A DNA stretch of 55,170 nucleotides from Paenibacillaceae bacterium ZCTH02-B3. Its GTDB lineage: Bacteria; Bacillota; Bacilli; Paenibacillales; Paenibacillaceae. A program made the position numbers and the translations under genes. The stretch spans positions 1 through 55,170 of the forward strand of contig LZRV01000115.1 of the NCBI GenBank assembly GCA_002159065.1. The letters are read 5' to 3'. Shown piece after piece: positions 25,609 to 34,388 of this stretch (within the stretch, counting starts at the first letter, position 1; every line of letters begins with the position of its first letter). The notes under the pieces are model-generated. The model ran no database searches. It saw nothing but the letters and a program-made list of their open reading frames with translations, and was not told the DNA's origin.

Positions 25609-26763
25609 TCATTCCGCCGGCCGGGCCCGGAAGAACGCCTTGAGCGCGTGGTAGATGTCGGATTTGTCGCGGATCACGCAGTGCAGGAAACGAGGGTGCC
25701 GGATGTGCCGGTAGGCCGACATGAGGGTGCTGGAACGGTTGTACTGGTTGACTTCCCCGTATCCGAAGAAGTTGGCGACTTCCAGCAGCCGTTCGATCAG
25801 CCGGACGCACCGCTCGTTGTCGCTGGTCAGGTTGTCCCCGTCGGAAAAATGAATCGGATAGATGTTGAACCGCGAAGGCGGGTAGCGTTCCCCGATGATT
25901 TCCAGCGCCTTGGCGTAGGCGGAGGAACAGATGGTGCCGCCGCTTTCCCCGCGGGTGAAAAACTGTTCCTCGGTCACTTCCTTCGCTTCCGTGTGGTGGG
26001 CGATGAACACGATTTCCACCTGATCGTACTTGCGGCGAAGGAACCGGGTCATCCAGAAAAAAAAGCTCCGCGCGCAATATTTTTCGAATGAACCCATGCT
26101 GCCCGACGTGTCCATCATGGCCAGAATGACGGCGTTGTTGTCCGGCTTGGGAATCTCTTCCCACGTCTTGTACCGGAGATCCTCGGGGGTGATCCCGCCG
26201 ATGAACGGACGGCCGCCCCGGGCGTTGCGCTTGAGGTTCTCCAGGATCGTCCGCTTGCGGTCGATGTTCGCGGAAAGGCCCTTGCGCCGGATGTCGTTGA
26301 AACGGACATCCCGTCCGCCCATCCGCTCCTTGTCCATGGGGCGCAGAAAAGGCAGCTCAAGCTCCTCGAAGAGCAGGTCTTCCAGTTCCGCCAGCGTGAC
26401 TTCCGCTTCCGTGACGTCGATGCCGGGCTGGTCGCCGGCTCCGCCTTCCCTGCCGGGCGACGGGGCGGGATCGCGGGCGACGACGTCCCCCACCCGGCTG
26501 CCGCCCGTCCCCTGGCCGACGAGTTTCTGCTTGTCGCGGCTGAAGATGAAATGAAATTCGTCCAGGCTGCGGATCGGGATTTTCACCACCCGGCGGCCGT
26601 CCGAAAGAATGATGTTCTCTTCGGCGATCAGATCCGGCAGATTGCGCCGGATGGCTTCGCGCACCTTCTGCCGGTGCCGGGCCTGGTCCTGGTACCCCTT
26701 GCGGTGCAGCGACCAGTCTTCCCTGGACAGGATGAAAGCCGGTCCGTCCGCCTTCGTCCGCAT
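25609..26763 (-). CDS. yhbH: YhbH/YeaH family sporulation protein with VWA-like domain
   Basis: A 384-residue member of the DUF444 family. After an N-terminal charged region ([30 protein letters not shown], in parts) the protein has the von Willebrand-like metal site [10 protein letters not shown] near residue 200, then [24 protein letters not shown], and [10 protein letters not shown]. In Bacillus it is needed for efficient sporulation; in proteobacteria YeaH is partnered with the PrkA homologue YeaG. The ATG at 26763 follows GGAAGGAGG; the longer frame has no signal. prkA lies 10 kb away here, while in Bacillus subtilis the two genes are neighbours. Confidence 0.93.
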   Translation of the reverse strand: MRTKADGPAFILSREDWSLHRKGYQDQARHRQKVREAIRRNLPDLIAEENIILSDGRRVVKIPIRSLDEFHFIFSRDKQKLVGQGTGGSRVGDVVARDPAPSPGREGGAGDQPGIDVTEAEVTLAELEDLLFEELELPFLRPMDKERMGGRDVRFNDIRRKGLSANIDRKRTILENLKRNARGGRPFIGGITPEDLRYKTWEEIPKPDNNAVILAMMDTSGSMGSFEKYCARSFFFWMTRFLRRKYDQVEIVFIAHHTEAKEVTEEQFFTRGESGGTICSSAYAKALEIIGERYPPSRFNIYPIHFSDGDNLTSDNERCVRLIERLLEVANFFGYGEVNQYNRSSTLMSAYRHIRHPRFLHCVIRDKSDIYHALKAFFRARPAE

Positions 26764-26836
26764 CGCCGCTCGCCTCCTTCCGACGGCTGTGTTGACCAGT
26801 ATATTCCGGGGAGGCGAAATCATGTGTGCGGCGGTC

Positions 26837-27259
26837 TCAGGCCGCGGAGAAGGCCAGCATGAGGACAAAGGCGAAAAACAGGATCTGCATGCCGCTGATG
26901 ACGAGTCCGGCGGCGCCAAGCCCTTTCTTGCGGTTTTTGTGGGCCAGCGCCACGATGCCCGTGACGATGGCGATCATGGTGACGAGCAGGGCCAGGGGGA
27001 AGAAGAGCACGGTGGCGTCCACGGCGGCCAGCAGCTTTTCGCCGAGTTCTTCCTGGCTGATGGCGGGCATCCCGGTTTCCGGGTCAATGTAAGGTTGGAC
27101 GATCCGATAGGTCTTGATTCCCATGGAGATGAAAAACGCCAGGAGCATTGCCGAACTGGCGAGGGACAGGATGAAAGAGGCGATGCCCGCTCCGCTGTGC
27201 CGGAGACGCGCGCCCCCGGCGTCCGGTTCGGAAACCGCGAAACTTTCGTTTTTCTCCAT
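26837..27259 (-). CDS. Membrane protein of unknown function, three or four predicted helices
   Basis: A 140-residue protein with a polar N-terminus and hydrophobic segments at about 26-48 ([17 protein letters not shown]), 78-100 ([20 protein letters not shown]) and 112-136 ([21 protein letters not shown]). Between the first two lies an extracytoplasmic or cytoplasmic loop of about 30 residues. The layout is reminiscent of DUF4064/DUF4190-type small membrane proteins, but I cannot assign it. The ATG at 27259 follows AAGGGTGAAAG. It is divergent from the GGDEF-EAL gene and close behind, in the same direction as, yhbH (74-base gap). Confidence 0.7.
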   Translation of the reverse strand: MEKNESFAVSEPDAGGARLRHSGAGIASFILSLASSAMLLAFFISMGIKTYRIVQPYIDPETGMPAISQEELGEKLLAAVDATVLFFPLALLVTMIAIVTGIVALAHKNRKKGLGAAGLVISGMQILFFAFVLMLAFSAA

Positions 27260-27337
27260 AGCTTTCACCCTTGAATAAGAGTAATATAAATTTCGACGCG
27301 GGTGAAGGAAAAACCTGCGAGAACCGCGGGGAAAAGC

Positions 27338-27367
27338 TGTACAGGTTCTCCGCGGCTTTCTTATAAT
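27338..27367 (+). promoter_or_regulatory. Sigma-A promoter of the GGDEF-EAL gene
   Basis: TGTACA (27338-27343), an 18-base spacer and TATAAT (27362-27367) lie about 77 bases before the start codon. Confidence 0.6.
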
Positions 27368-27443
27368 GGATATGCGTCTTGGAAACAAAAATCCGCGCTT
27401 CGCTTGACCGATTCAGGCATGCGTAAAGAGAGGACGTAGCCTT

Positions 27444-29228
27444 GTGAACGTTTGGACGGATGTGTTGCCCTGGGCGGTTCCGGCAGCCGCCATTGTCGTA
27501 GCGGTCATTTTGTTCGCATGGCGCGGTTTTGCCCGGCGCCGCGGGCGCCGCCAGCGTCCGGGGTTTCAGTCCTATCAGCCGGAGCTGTTGGAAGCGTTGT
27601 ATAAAGACAGCCCGATTTTTTTCGCCGTCGTCGACCGGCACGGCAGGTTTCTGGTCGTCAACCGGGATCCGTCGTCCCTTCTCGGATATACCGAACGCGA
27701 GATGGCCGGCCGGCCGTTTCTGCATATCGTGGACGAAGACCACAAGGCGTTGACGGAAGATGTGTTCAGGCGTACCCTGAACGGCGAGCGCTGCGCCCAC
27801 GACATCCGCGTCATCCACAAAGGAGGGCACGGCGTCGACCTGCAGATCCACACCACCCCGCTCGTCCGCCGGGGCCGCACCGTCGGCATCGTGGTGTTCG
27901 TCCTGGACATCAGCGAACGGAAGCGGTCCATGGACCGCATCCACTACATGGCCTACTATGACGATATGACCGGTCTGCCCAACCGGAGATGGTTCACCAA
28001 CCATTTGCGGGAGAAGCTTGACGAGAACGCGGCGCAAAACCGCCAGCTTTGCGTGGTTTACCTGGACGTGGACCGGCTGAAGCTGGTCAATGCCTCCTTC
28101 GGCCGGGATTTCGGGGACATGCTGCTCATGCTGGTGGCGGAACGGCTCACCCGTCAATTCCGCCTGCCGGGCCAGCTGGCTCGCATGGAAGGGGACGAAT
28201 TCGCGGCGATGTTCGACGATTTCGTCCATCCGAACGAAGCGGTCAAGCGGGTGGAACAGCTGCAGCGGCTGTTTGAGGAGCCGTTCGAGCTCAACGGCGT
28301 CCCGATCCAGCTCACGTTGAGCGTCGGAGCGGCGCTGAGCGGCTCGGGCGGGGACGCGGTGACGCTGCTGCGCATGGCCGAAACCGCCATGCAGCGCGTC
28401 AAGGAAAACGGCAAAAACGACTACCTGTTCTATTCCTCCGGCCTGGAACGCGCCGACGTGGCCAATCTGAAGCTTCACCACGAGCTCAGGCGCGGGCTGC
28501 AAAACGGCGAATTCATCCTGTATTTCCAGCCGCTATTCAGCCTGGAAAGCGGACGCGTCACCGGTCTGGAAGCCCTGGTGAGGTGGAACCATCCCGAGCG
28601 CGGCCTGATCTCGCCGGGCGAATTCGTGAAGGCCGCGGAGGAGAGCGGGTTCATCGTGGGTCTTGGCGACTGGGTGCTCGAGGAAGCCTGCCGGCAGAAC
28701 AAGGCCTGGCAGGACGCCGGATTGCCGCCGGTGCCGGTGTCCGTCAACCTGTCGCTCCGGCAGTTCTTGCAGCGGAATCTGGTGGGCAAAATCGCGGATG
28801 CCCTTGCCAGGACCGGCCTTGACCCCGGCTATCTGGACCTAGAAATTACGGAAAGCATGACGATGGACGTGGAGCGGGCCGGGCAGCTCCTGCGCGAGCT
28901 GAAAGAGCTGGGCGTACATATCAGCATCGACGATTTCGGCACCGGGTACAGCTCTTTCCATCACCTGAAGACATTTCCCATCGACCGCCTGAAGCTCGAC
29001 CGGAGATTTCTGTCGGACGTGGGGCGCAATCCGGGCGACGCCGCCATCGCCGCGGCGATCATCATGATGGGGCACAGCCTGAACCTGAGGGTGACCGCCG
29101 AAGGGGTGGAAAACGAGGAACAGGTGGCCTTTCTGCGGAAGCATCGGTGCGACGAAATCCAGGGGTATTACGCCAGCCCGCCGCTGCCGGCTTCGCAAAT
29201 TCCCGATTTGCTCCGCAAACGCTCGTGA
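27444..29228 (+). CDS. PAS-GGDEF-EAL cyclic-di-GMP signalling protein
   Basis: A 594-residue protein: one N-terminal membrane helix (about 8-27), a PAS domain (about 45-160), a GGDEF domain (about 170-335) and an EAL domain (about 345-590). The GGDEF motif reads EGDEF and no RxxD inhibition site precedes it, so cyclase activity is doubtful. The EAL side is intact: EALVRW, the Asn in VNLS, ITES, DDFGTGYSS, the Lys in KLDRRF and AEGVENEEQ. I therefore expect it to degrade c-di-GMP, possibly with GTP binding to the GGDEF part as a control. The GTG at 27444 follows GAGAGGACG. It is a single gene divergent from the small membrane protein. Confidence 0.9.
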   Translation: MNVWTDVLPWAVPAAAIVVAVILFAWRGFARRRGRRQRPGFQSYQPELLEALYKDSPIFFAVVDRHGRFLVVNRDPSSLLGYTEREMAGRPFLHIVDEDHKALTEDVFRRTLNGERCAHDIRVIHKGGHGVDLQIHTTPLVRRGRTVGIVVFVLDISERKRSMDRIHYMAYYDDMTGLPNRRWFTNHLREKLDENAAQNRQLCVVYLDVDRLKLVNASFGRDFGDMLLMLVAERLTRQFRLPGQLARMEGDEFAAMFDDFVHPNEAVKRVEQLQRLFEEPFELNGVPIQLTLSVGAALSGSGGDAVTLLRMAETAMQRVKENGKNDYLFYSSGLERADVANLKLHHELRRGLQNGEFILYFQPLFSLESGRVTGLEALVRWNHPERGLISPGEFVKAAEESGFIVGLGDWVLEEACRQNKAWQDAGLPPVPVSVNLSLRQFLQRNLVGKIADALARTGLDPGYLDLEITESMTMDVERAGQLLRELKELGVHISIDDFGTGYSSFHHLKTFPIDRLKLDRRFLSDVGRNPGDAAIAAAIIMMGHSLNLRVTAEGVENEEQVAFLRKHRCDEIQGYYASPPLPASQIPDLLRKRS

Positions 29229-29293
29229 CCCGGAGGCCGTGCCGCGCGGTCATGCCGTTGGGCAGGCTCGCGGCTGCCATCCGGCGCCCCGGC

Positions 29294-29809
29294 TCATTCG
29301 ATGATGTCGTCCACCTCGTTCAAGGCGACGATGTAGACTTTCTTTTCGTCCACGTGGTAGACCGTCAGGTTGCGGGTTTCCTGGTCCAGATTCAGGATGC
29401 GGCCGGGAAAGTCCATCTTGACGCCCCTGTCCTTGTTGACACGCAGGCGGACCAGTTTGCCTCCGTTGATGTACGCATTGAGCCTTTCCACCAGTTCCTC
29501 GGGGACCCGGGTCTTCTCAAGGGATTTGGTCCTGCTTCCCGGGGAGGATTTCGGCCCGGGGGCCGCCGGTGTGTCAGTTCCATTGCCGTAGATTTGGGCG
29601 CGGAGTTCCGTGCCGGGCCACCCCGGTCTTTCCGCTTCGGCGCCGCTTGCGCAGACGCCGGAGAGGATCCGGTAGTCGGAGATTCCTCCGGCCCTCAGGG
29701 CGCGAATCAGGTGATCCAGGGCGATTTCATAGCGGGGGGCGAGCATTGTGACTTCCAGCTTAAAGAGAAATGCTTCTGAAGGTTGAGGGGCGGTTCCCGT
29801 AATGGTCAT
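29294..29809 (-). CDS. Conserved-looking hypothetical protein, 171 residues
   Basis: A cytoplasmic protein with no signal peptide or membrane helix. Its N-terminal 60 residues look like a small alpha/beta unit (KLEVTMLAPRYEIALDHLIRALRAGG), a low-complexity Gly/Pro/Ser linker follows (about 75-110), and the C-terminal 65 residues are rich in beta strands (GGKLVRLRVNKDRGVKM, VYHVDEKKVYIVALNEV) and end in acidic residues. I do not recognise it. The ATG at 29809 follows CGGAGGACC. On the minus strand a -10 TATAAT (29886-29881) precedes it. It is divergent from ycnJ. Confidence 0.65.
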   Translation of the reverse strand: MTITGTAPQPSEAFLFKLEVTMLAPRYEIALDHLIRALRAGGISDYRILSGVCASGAEAERPGWPGTELRAQIYGNGTDTPAAPGPKSSPGSRTKSLEKTRVPEELVERLNAYINGGKLVRLRVNKDRGVKMDFPGRILNLDQETRNLTVYHVDEKKVYIVALNEVDDIIE

Positions 29810-29880
29810 TGCCAGGTCCTCCGGATTATCGATTTGAGTCGGAGACAGGAAATTCCTCCCATTCAATGTTTCATACTCGA

Positions 29881-29886
29881 ATTATA
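29881..29886 (-). promoter_or_regulatory. -10 element for the hypothetical gene at 29294-29809
   Basis: The minus strand reads TATAAT here, with TTTCCG 17 bases upstream (29909-29904) as a weak -35. Confidence 0.45.
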
Positions 29887-29938
29887 TATGGAATTGTGTC
29901 GTGCGGAAAGCGGAAAGTTGGAAAGATATGCAGATTCT

Positions 29939-29967
29939 TTGACAGATCATGTGACAAAAATTTGAAT
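29939..29967 (+). promoter_or_regulatory. Sigma-A promoter of ycnJ
   Basis: A consensus TTGACA (29939-29944) stands 17 bases before TTGAAT (29962-29967), 40 bases ahead of the ycnJ start. Confidence 0.6.
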
Positions 29968-30006
29968 TTTGAGCCGAAGCGACGGACGCGCAAAGGCGGG
30001 AAAGGG

Positions 30007-31665
30007 ATGAAGAAGCGGATGACCGGATTTCGGAAAACCGTATGGCGAACGGCGTTGCGGACGGCGGCCCTGGCCGCCGTCGCCGCGGGATGGTTTGCCG
30101 CGGCGTTTTCCGTTTCCGCCCATGCCGTGCTGGAGACGGCCAGTCCCGAACCGGGCGCCCGGCTTACGGATAGCCCGCCGTATGTGGAACTGGTGTTCAA
30201 CGAACCCGTGGACGCCCGGGCGGCGTTCCTTATGGTTCTCGATTCCGCTTCGAAAGCGGTGGCGCAAGGCGCGCCGGAACCGGCCGCCGGCGGACGCGGC
30301 GTCCGCGCCGCGCTGCCGGAGCTGGGCGAAGGTCATTACACCGTGTCCTACCGGGTCATTTCCGCGGACGGTCATCCCGTCTCCGGCGCCTTCGTCTTTA
30401 CCGTTGGCGAGCCGCCCGCCCGTCCCGCCGCGGAGGATTACAATCCGCACCGGCAGATCGGCCACGCGCACGACCATGGGACGGGCGGGCTGTCACTGGA
30501 CGCCTTTTTGCTGTACGCCGCCCGCTTCCTGTACTATGCGGGGCTGCTCGCGGCGGCGGGACTGGCGCTGTGGTCGTGGCAGCGGCGGGCGCCCGCGGAG
30601 GTGCGGGACGCGAGGGAAGCGGGAATCCGGCTGGCGGGGCGTTTTCTGGTTCTGGCCGCCCTGTGCCACGTATTTTTCCAGCTCAGTGATCTGAACCGCG
30701 GATTGCCGCTGGAGGAATGGGCGCGGGTGCTGACGCGAACGTCGATGGGCTGGCTGCTTCTGGCGACGCTGGGTCTGGCTGTTCTGTCCCTGGTCCTGGC
30801 GGTGGCCGGGCCGCTTGTCCGCTCGCTGTGGGCGGCGGCCGCGCTGGCCGTCGAAGCGGGAAACGGGCACGCCGCCGCAAGCGCCTCTCCTTCGCTCACC
30901 ATCTTCCTGGACGCGGTCCATCTTGCGGCCGCTTCGCTGTGGGCGGGCGGGCTTCTGTTGCTCGTGGCCGTCTGGCGCCGGCAGCCGACGGAAGCGGCGC
31001 GGTTTGCGCTTTTGTTTTCCCGCTGGGCCCTGGGTTCCATCGCCGCGCTGTGGGCGACCGGCACCCTGTTTACGCTTGAGATTTTGCCTTCCGTGGAATA
31101 TTTGACCCTGACGGCCTGGGGCGGCTGGCTGCTGGCCAAGACGGCCCTGGTGCTCGCCGTCATGGCGGTGGCCTTTTTCATCCGTCGCCGGCTCCGCAAA
31201 GGGCGGGTGCCGACGGGCGCGCTGCTCGCCGCCGACGCGGGGCTGCTCGGCGCCATCGTGCTGAGCGTCGCGGTGCTGACCTACCAGATTCCGCTTCCTT
31301 CCAACCAACCGCTGTACTGGCACCGGATGGGCGAAGACTTGCACCTGACGCTGCGCATTTCCCCGAAGGCCCCGGGTGACAACGTGTTTATCGTGAAAGT
31401 CTGGCTGCCCGAAGACGTGAACGGGGGTCTGCCCAAAAACGTCCAACTCCGCCTGCGGGCGGACGGACGCATGGACCCTTTCATCGACGTGCCGCTTCAG
31501 CCGTATGAAGACACGGAACCTGACGCCTTTGAAGGCTTCACCAAGACGACGTACCGGGCGGAAGGTCCGCATCTGCCGTTCCGCGGGAAATGGACGGCGC
31601 AAATCCGGGTGACGGACGGCACGGACACCGAGCATGTGCTGGAACGGGAGTTCCGCGTCTACTGA
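30007..31665 (+). CDS. ycnJ: YcnJ-type copper resistance/uptake protein (CopC-CopD fusion)
   Basis: A 552-residue membrane protein. A signal sequence ends around VSAHAVLETASPEPG; the following CopC domain (about 38-135) begins with the conserved His after cleavage. A His-rich linker NPHRQIGHAHDH leads into a CopD domain with eight membrane helices (about 160-430) and the conserved HLAAASLWAGGL motif, and the protein ends in an extracytoplasmic beta domain. In Bacillus subtilis YcnJ imports copper and is encoded with YcnI and the repressor YcnK. Here no YcnK or CsoR is adjacent; a two-component system follows instead. The ATG at 30007 follows GCGGGAAAGGG. Confidence 0.9.
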   Translation: MKKRMTGFRKTVWRTALRTAALAAVAAGWFAAAFSVSAHAVLETASPEPGARLTDSPPYVELVFNEPVDARAAFLMVLDSASKAVAQGAPEPAAGGRGVRAALPELGEGHYTVSYRVISADGHPVSGAFVFTVGEPPARPAAEDYNPHRQIGHAHDHGTGGLSLDAFLLYAARFLYYAGLLAAAGLALWSWQRRAPAEVRDAREAGIRLAGRFLVLAALCHVFFQLSDLNRGLPLEEWARVLTRTSMGWLLLATLGLAVLSLVLAVAGPLVRSLWAAAALAVEAGNGHAAASASPSLTIFLDAVHLAAASLWAGGLLLLVAVWRRQPTEAARFALLFSRWALGSIAALWATGTLFTLEILPSVEYLTLTAWGGWLLAKTALVLAVMAVAFFIRRRLRKGRVPTGALLAADAGLLGAIVLSVAVLTYQIPLPSNQPLYWHRMGEDLHLTLRISPKAPGDNVFIVKVWLPEDVNGGLPKNVQLRLRADGRMDPFIDVPLQPYEDTEPDAFEGFTKTTYRAEGPHLPFRGKWTAQIRVTDGTDTEHVLEREFRVY

Positions 31666-31705
31666 GCGCAGGGCGGCCGCGTGCGGGTGCCCGCGCCGGA
31701 TCGTC

Positions 31706-31757
31706 CGCATTTCGCCAGTACGCACGGCTGCGGATACGCATTTCGCCAGTACGCACG
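31706..31757 (+). repeat. Two direct repeats of 21 bases, 31-base period, between ycnJ and the kinase gene
   Basis: CGCATTTCGCCAGTACGCAC plus one more G occurs at 31706-31726 and 31737-31757 without mismatch, inside the 121-base gap after ycnJ. It may be an operator for the adjacent NarL-type regulator or a simple duplication. Confidence 0.8.
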
Positions 31758-31786
31758 CGCGGCTGCGGGCGGAAGGAGGATGACCG

Positions 31787-32638
31787 ATGGACCGCCGGAA
31801 CATCCGATGGTTCATTTTGTGGATCCCGACCATCACCGTGGGGCTTTGGGAGTATTTGCGGCATACGCTGCTGCTTCCGTATCTCTCCATGGAGCTGGGC
31901 AATTTCCTGACGCCCTTCATCCTGCTTGCGGTCATGCTGACCTTGGTCCGCTCGCTGTTCCGCAAGCTGGAGGAATCGGAGGAAGCCCTCCGGCGGGAAA
32001 AGGAAGCGAAAGCCGCGCTGGAAGAACGGGAACGGCTGGCGCAGCAGCTGCATGACGGCATCGCCCAGTCGCTGTTTTTGCTCGCGGTCAAGCTGGACCG
32101 GCTGGAGCAGGCCGCGGGCGCCGCCGATTCGGCCGCGGTGCGCGAACTGGCCGGACAGCTGCGCGGCACGGTGCGGGTCATGCACGACGACGTGCGCCAG
32201 GCGATCGCCAGCCTGCGCCAGCCGCCGTCGCCCGCGGAAGCCGCCTGGGTGGCGCCGATCCGGGAGCTGCTCCGGGAAACGGTGGAGCTCACCGAGGCGG
32301 AGGCGGCTTTTCGCTGGGAGATTCCGGACGATGCGTTGACTCCCAAGGAGAAAGTCGAGCTGCACGCCTGCCTGCGGGAGGCCTTGCTCAACGTCCGCAA
32401 ACACGCGCGGGCCACCCGCGTCGCCGTGACGGGGGAAATGACGGAAGACGGCGGTTTCCGGTGCGCGGTGACGGACAACGGAGTGGGTTTTGAAGGGGAC
32501 CCGCTGGCGCTCAGGGACCGGTTCGGCCTGCGGATGATCCGGGAGCGGGCGGAGAAGATGGGATGGATCTTCAGCCTGTCGCGCCGCGGCGGGGAAACGG
32601 CGCTGGAACTCAAGAAACCTGGAGGCAAGCGGCCATGA
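31787..32638 (+). CDS. NarL-family sensor histidine kinase in the copper cluster
   Basis: A 283-residue kinase with two membrane helices near the N-terminus (about 7-24 and 38-57) and almost no extracytoplasmic loop. A short coiled coil leads into a HisKA_3 domain with the phospho-accepting His in AQQLHDGIAQSLF (about residue 88), and an ATPase domain with EALLNVRKHA, DNGVGF and RFGLRMIRERA. The ATG at 31787 follows a strong GGAAGGAGG. It shares an ATGA overlap with its regulator. Its position between ycnJ and ycnI suggests that it senses copper or membrane state; this is inference. Confidence 0.9.
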   Translation: MDRRNIRWFILWIPTITVGLWEYLRHTLLLPYLSMELGNFLTPFILLAVMLTLVRSLFRKLEESEEALRREKEAKAALEERERLAQQLHDGIAQSLFLLAVKLDRLEQAAGAADSAAVRELAGQLRGTVRVMHDDVRQAIASLRQPPSPAEAAWVAPIRELLRETVELTEAEAAFRWEIPDDALTPKEKVELHACLREALLNVRKHARATRVAVTGEMTEDGGFRCAVTDNGVGFEGDPLALRDRFGLRMIRERAEKMGWIFSLSRRGGETALELKKPGGKRP

Positions 32639-33474
32639 ATGAACGCCATCCTTTCCGCGTCATGATCGTGGACGATTCCCGCCACGCCCGGGAAGGCATG
32701 CGGGAGATTCTGGCGGACGACCCCCATTTCACGGTGGTGGGAGAAGCCGCGTCCGCCGAGGAAGGACTGGCCCTGATGGAGGAAGTCATGCCCGATCTGG
32801 TGCTGATGGACATCGGGCTGCCGGGCATGGGCGGGCTGGACGCGGCAAAGGCGATCAAGACGAACTACCCTTACGTGAAAATCGTCATGGTGACGGTGCA
32901 CGACGAGGCGGCGCTCTTGTTCGAGGCCCTCAAGAAAGGAGCCCAGGGTTTTCTGCTCAAGAACCTGAACCCGTCGGCCTGGCGCGAATACCTGCGGGCG
33001 GTGATGTTCGACGAGGCGCCGATGGATCCCGGTCTCGCCCGGCAGATTCTGCGTGAATTCGGCGGCGGAAAGGGGGCGGGTCCCGCTTCCGCCGCATCCG
33101 CCCCGGAAACCGGAACGGTTTCCGGGGCTGTTGGACCGGGGTCCGGACCTTCTTCGGGAACATCATCCGCGACGCCATCCGGTCCCGGGTCCGGAACGGG
33201 ATTCGGAGCGGTCCACGGGACCCGCCGGGACGCGGGGAAGGAGGAGGAACCGCTCCGCGAGGGCCTGACCGCGAGGGAGAAGGAGATTTTGCAGGAGGTG
33301 GCCCAGGGCAAAACGAACCGGGAGGTCGCCGCCGCGCTCAACCTGTCCGAGCATACGGTGAAAAACCACTTGAAGAACATCCTGCAGAAACTCCATCTTC
33401 ACAACCGCGTGCAGCTGACGCGCTACGCCTACGAGAGCGGACTGATGGACGACCGGACAAGCCCCGGGAAATAG
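32635..33474 (+). CDS. NarL-family response regulator with unusually long linker
   Basis: A 279-residue regulator. The receiver (about 1-125) has IVDDSR, the phospho-acceptor in LVLMDIGLPGMGG and the conserved Lys in FLLKNLNP. The LuxR-type DNA-binding domain (about 205-275) has LTAREKEILQEVAQGKTNREVA and LSEHTVKNHLKN. Between them lies a Gly/Ser/Pro/Thr-rich linker of roughly 65 residues, far longer than the usual 15-25. The ATG at 32635 is chosen because GGAGGCAAG precedes it and it overlaps the kinase stop by four bases. Likely targets are ycnJ and ycnI. Confidence 0.9.
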   Translation: MNERHPFRVMIVDDSRHAREGMREILADDPHFTVVGEAASAEEGLALMEEVMPDLVLMDIGLPGMGGLDAAKAIKTNYPYVKIVMVTVHDEAALLFEALKKGAQGFLLKNLNPSAWREYLRAVMFDEAPMDPGLARQILREFGGGKGAGPASAASAPETGTVSGAVGPGSGPSSGTSSATPSGPGSGTGFGAVHGTRRDAGKEEEPLREGLTAREKEILQEVAQGKTNREVAAALNLSEHTVKNHLKNILQKLHLHNRVQLTRYAYESGLMDDRTSPGK

Positions 33475-33655
33475 ACCGCGCCGCGGCCGGCAACCCCGAC
33501 GGATGTTTTTTCGGCGAAATGGCCCGATGGGGTCATGTCCGCCGGAAGCCTTTCCGCTAAATTGGAAATCGGCAGTCCCACGGATTCACAAGATACGCCG
33601 CATGGCCATTACGCTGCCGATGTCGATCACAATGGCGAAAGGAAGGAAGCGAAAC

Positions 33656-34300
33656 GTGAAAAGGAAACTGCCGATTTCGACGGTTCTGGGGCTCTTGTTG
33701 CTGTTTGGCGCGGCGGGAACGGCTTTTGCGCATGTGACGGTGCAGCCCGGGGAAGTGCCGCAGGGGTCGTTCCAGGTGTTCACCGTCCGCGTGCCGACGG
33801 AGAAGGAATCGGCGACCGTGGAAGTAAGGCTTGCCATACCCGACGGCGTGACGATTTCCCGCTTCGAACCGAAGCCGGACTGGACTTACGAGATCGAGCG
33901 GAACGCCGACGGAAAAATCGTGTCCGTGACGTGGAAAGCCGAGGGCCCGGGCTTGTCGGCGACGGAGTTCGGCGAGTTCCGGATGCAGGGCCGGGTGGCG
34001 AACGACGCAACGGAGCTCGTCTGGAAGGCCTACCAGACCTATGCCGACGGGGAAACGGTGGAATGGATCGGCGCCCCCGACGCGGACCGGCCGGCCTCGG
34101 TCACGCGGGTGATACCGGCGGCGGGAACGCCCGCGTCCGACCATGACACCGGGGCAACCGTCACGGCAGGCCCGGGCCGGGCTGCGTCCGCCCGGGATCC
34201 GTTGGCGCTGGGGTTGTCGGCGGCCGCGCTGGCGCTGGCCGCTCTGGCATTGCTCGTCGCCTTGCGGAACGCCCGTTCCCGGGCCGGGTCGAAAGCCTGA
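33656..34300 (+). CDS. ycnI: YcnI-type copper-binding membrane protein (DUF1775)
   Basis: A 214-residue protein: a signal sequence (about 1-25) ending AGTAFA, after which the mature protein begins with His, the known copper ligand of YcnI proteins. The DUF1775 domain follows (HVTVQPGEVPQGSF, TVRVPTEKESATVEV, TWKAEGPGLSATEFGEF), then a linker and a C-terminal membrane anchor (about 185-206). The GTG at 33656 follows AAAGGAAGGAAG and gives a proper signal peptide; ATGs further upstream in frame do not. It probably hands copper to YcnJ outside the membrane. Confidence 0.9.
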   Translation: MKRKLPISTVLGLLLLFGAAGTAFAHVTVQPGEVPQGSFQVFTVRVPTEKESATVEVRLAIPDGVTISRFEPKPDWTYEIERNADGKIVSVTWKAEGPGLSATEFGEFRMQGRVANDATELVWKAYQTYADGETVEWIGAPDADRPASVTRVIPAAGTPASDHDTGATVTAGPGRAASARDPLALGLSAAALALAALALLVALRNARSRAGSKA

Positions 34301-34388
34301 GGTTTCTTGCCCGAGCCCAAATCGCTCCAATACGGCGCGATTCACGGCGTCCGGAGGGCGGATCCCGGGATGCCGCACCGCGGCGTCC

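Noticed and set aside
26837-27259. Assignment of the small membrane protein to a specific DUF family
   Set aside because: Only hydrophobicity and length support it; no diagnostic motif could be read.
31706-31757. Possible CRISPR-like repeat
   Set aside because: Only two copies with a 10-base separation and no cas genes; treated as a direct repeat or operator.
30493-32901. 802-codon open frame on the minus strand
   Set aside because: Antisense to ycnJ and the kinase gene; low-complexity translation without any family feature.
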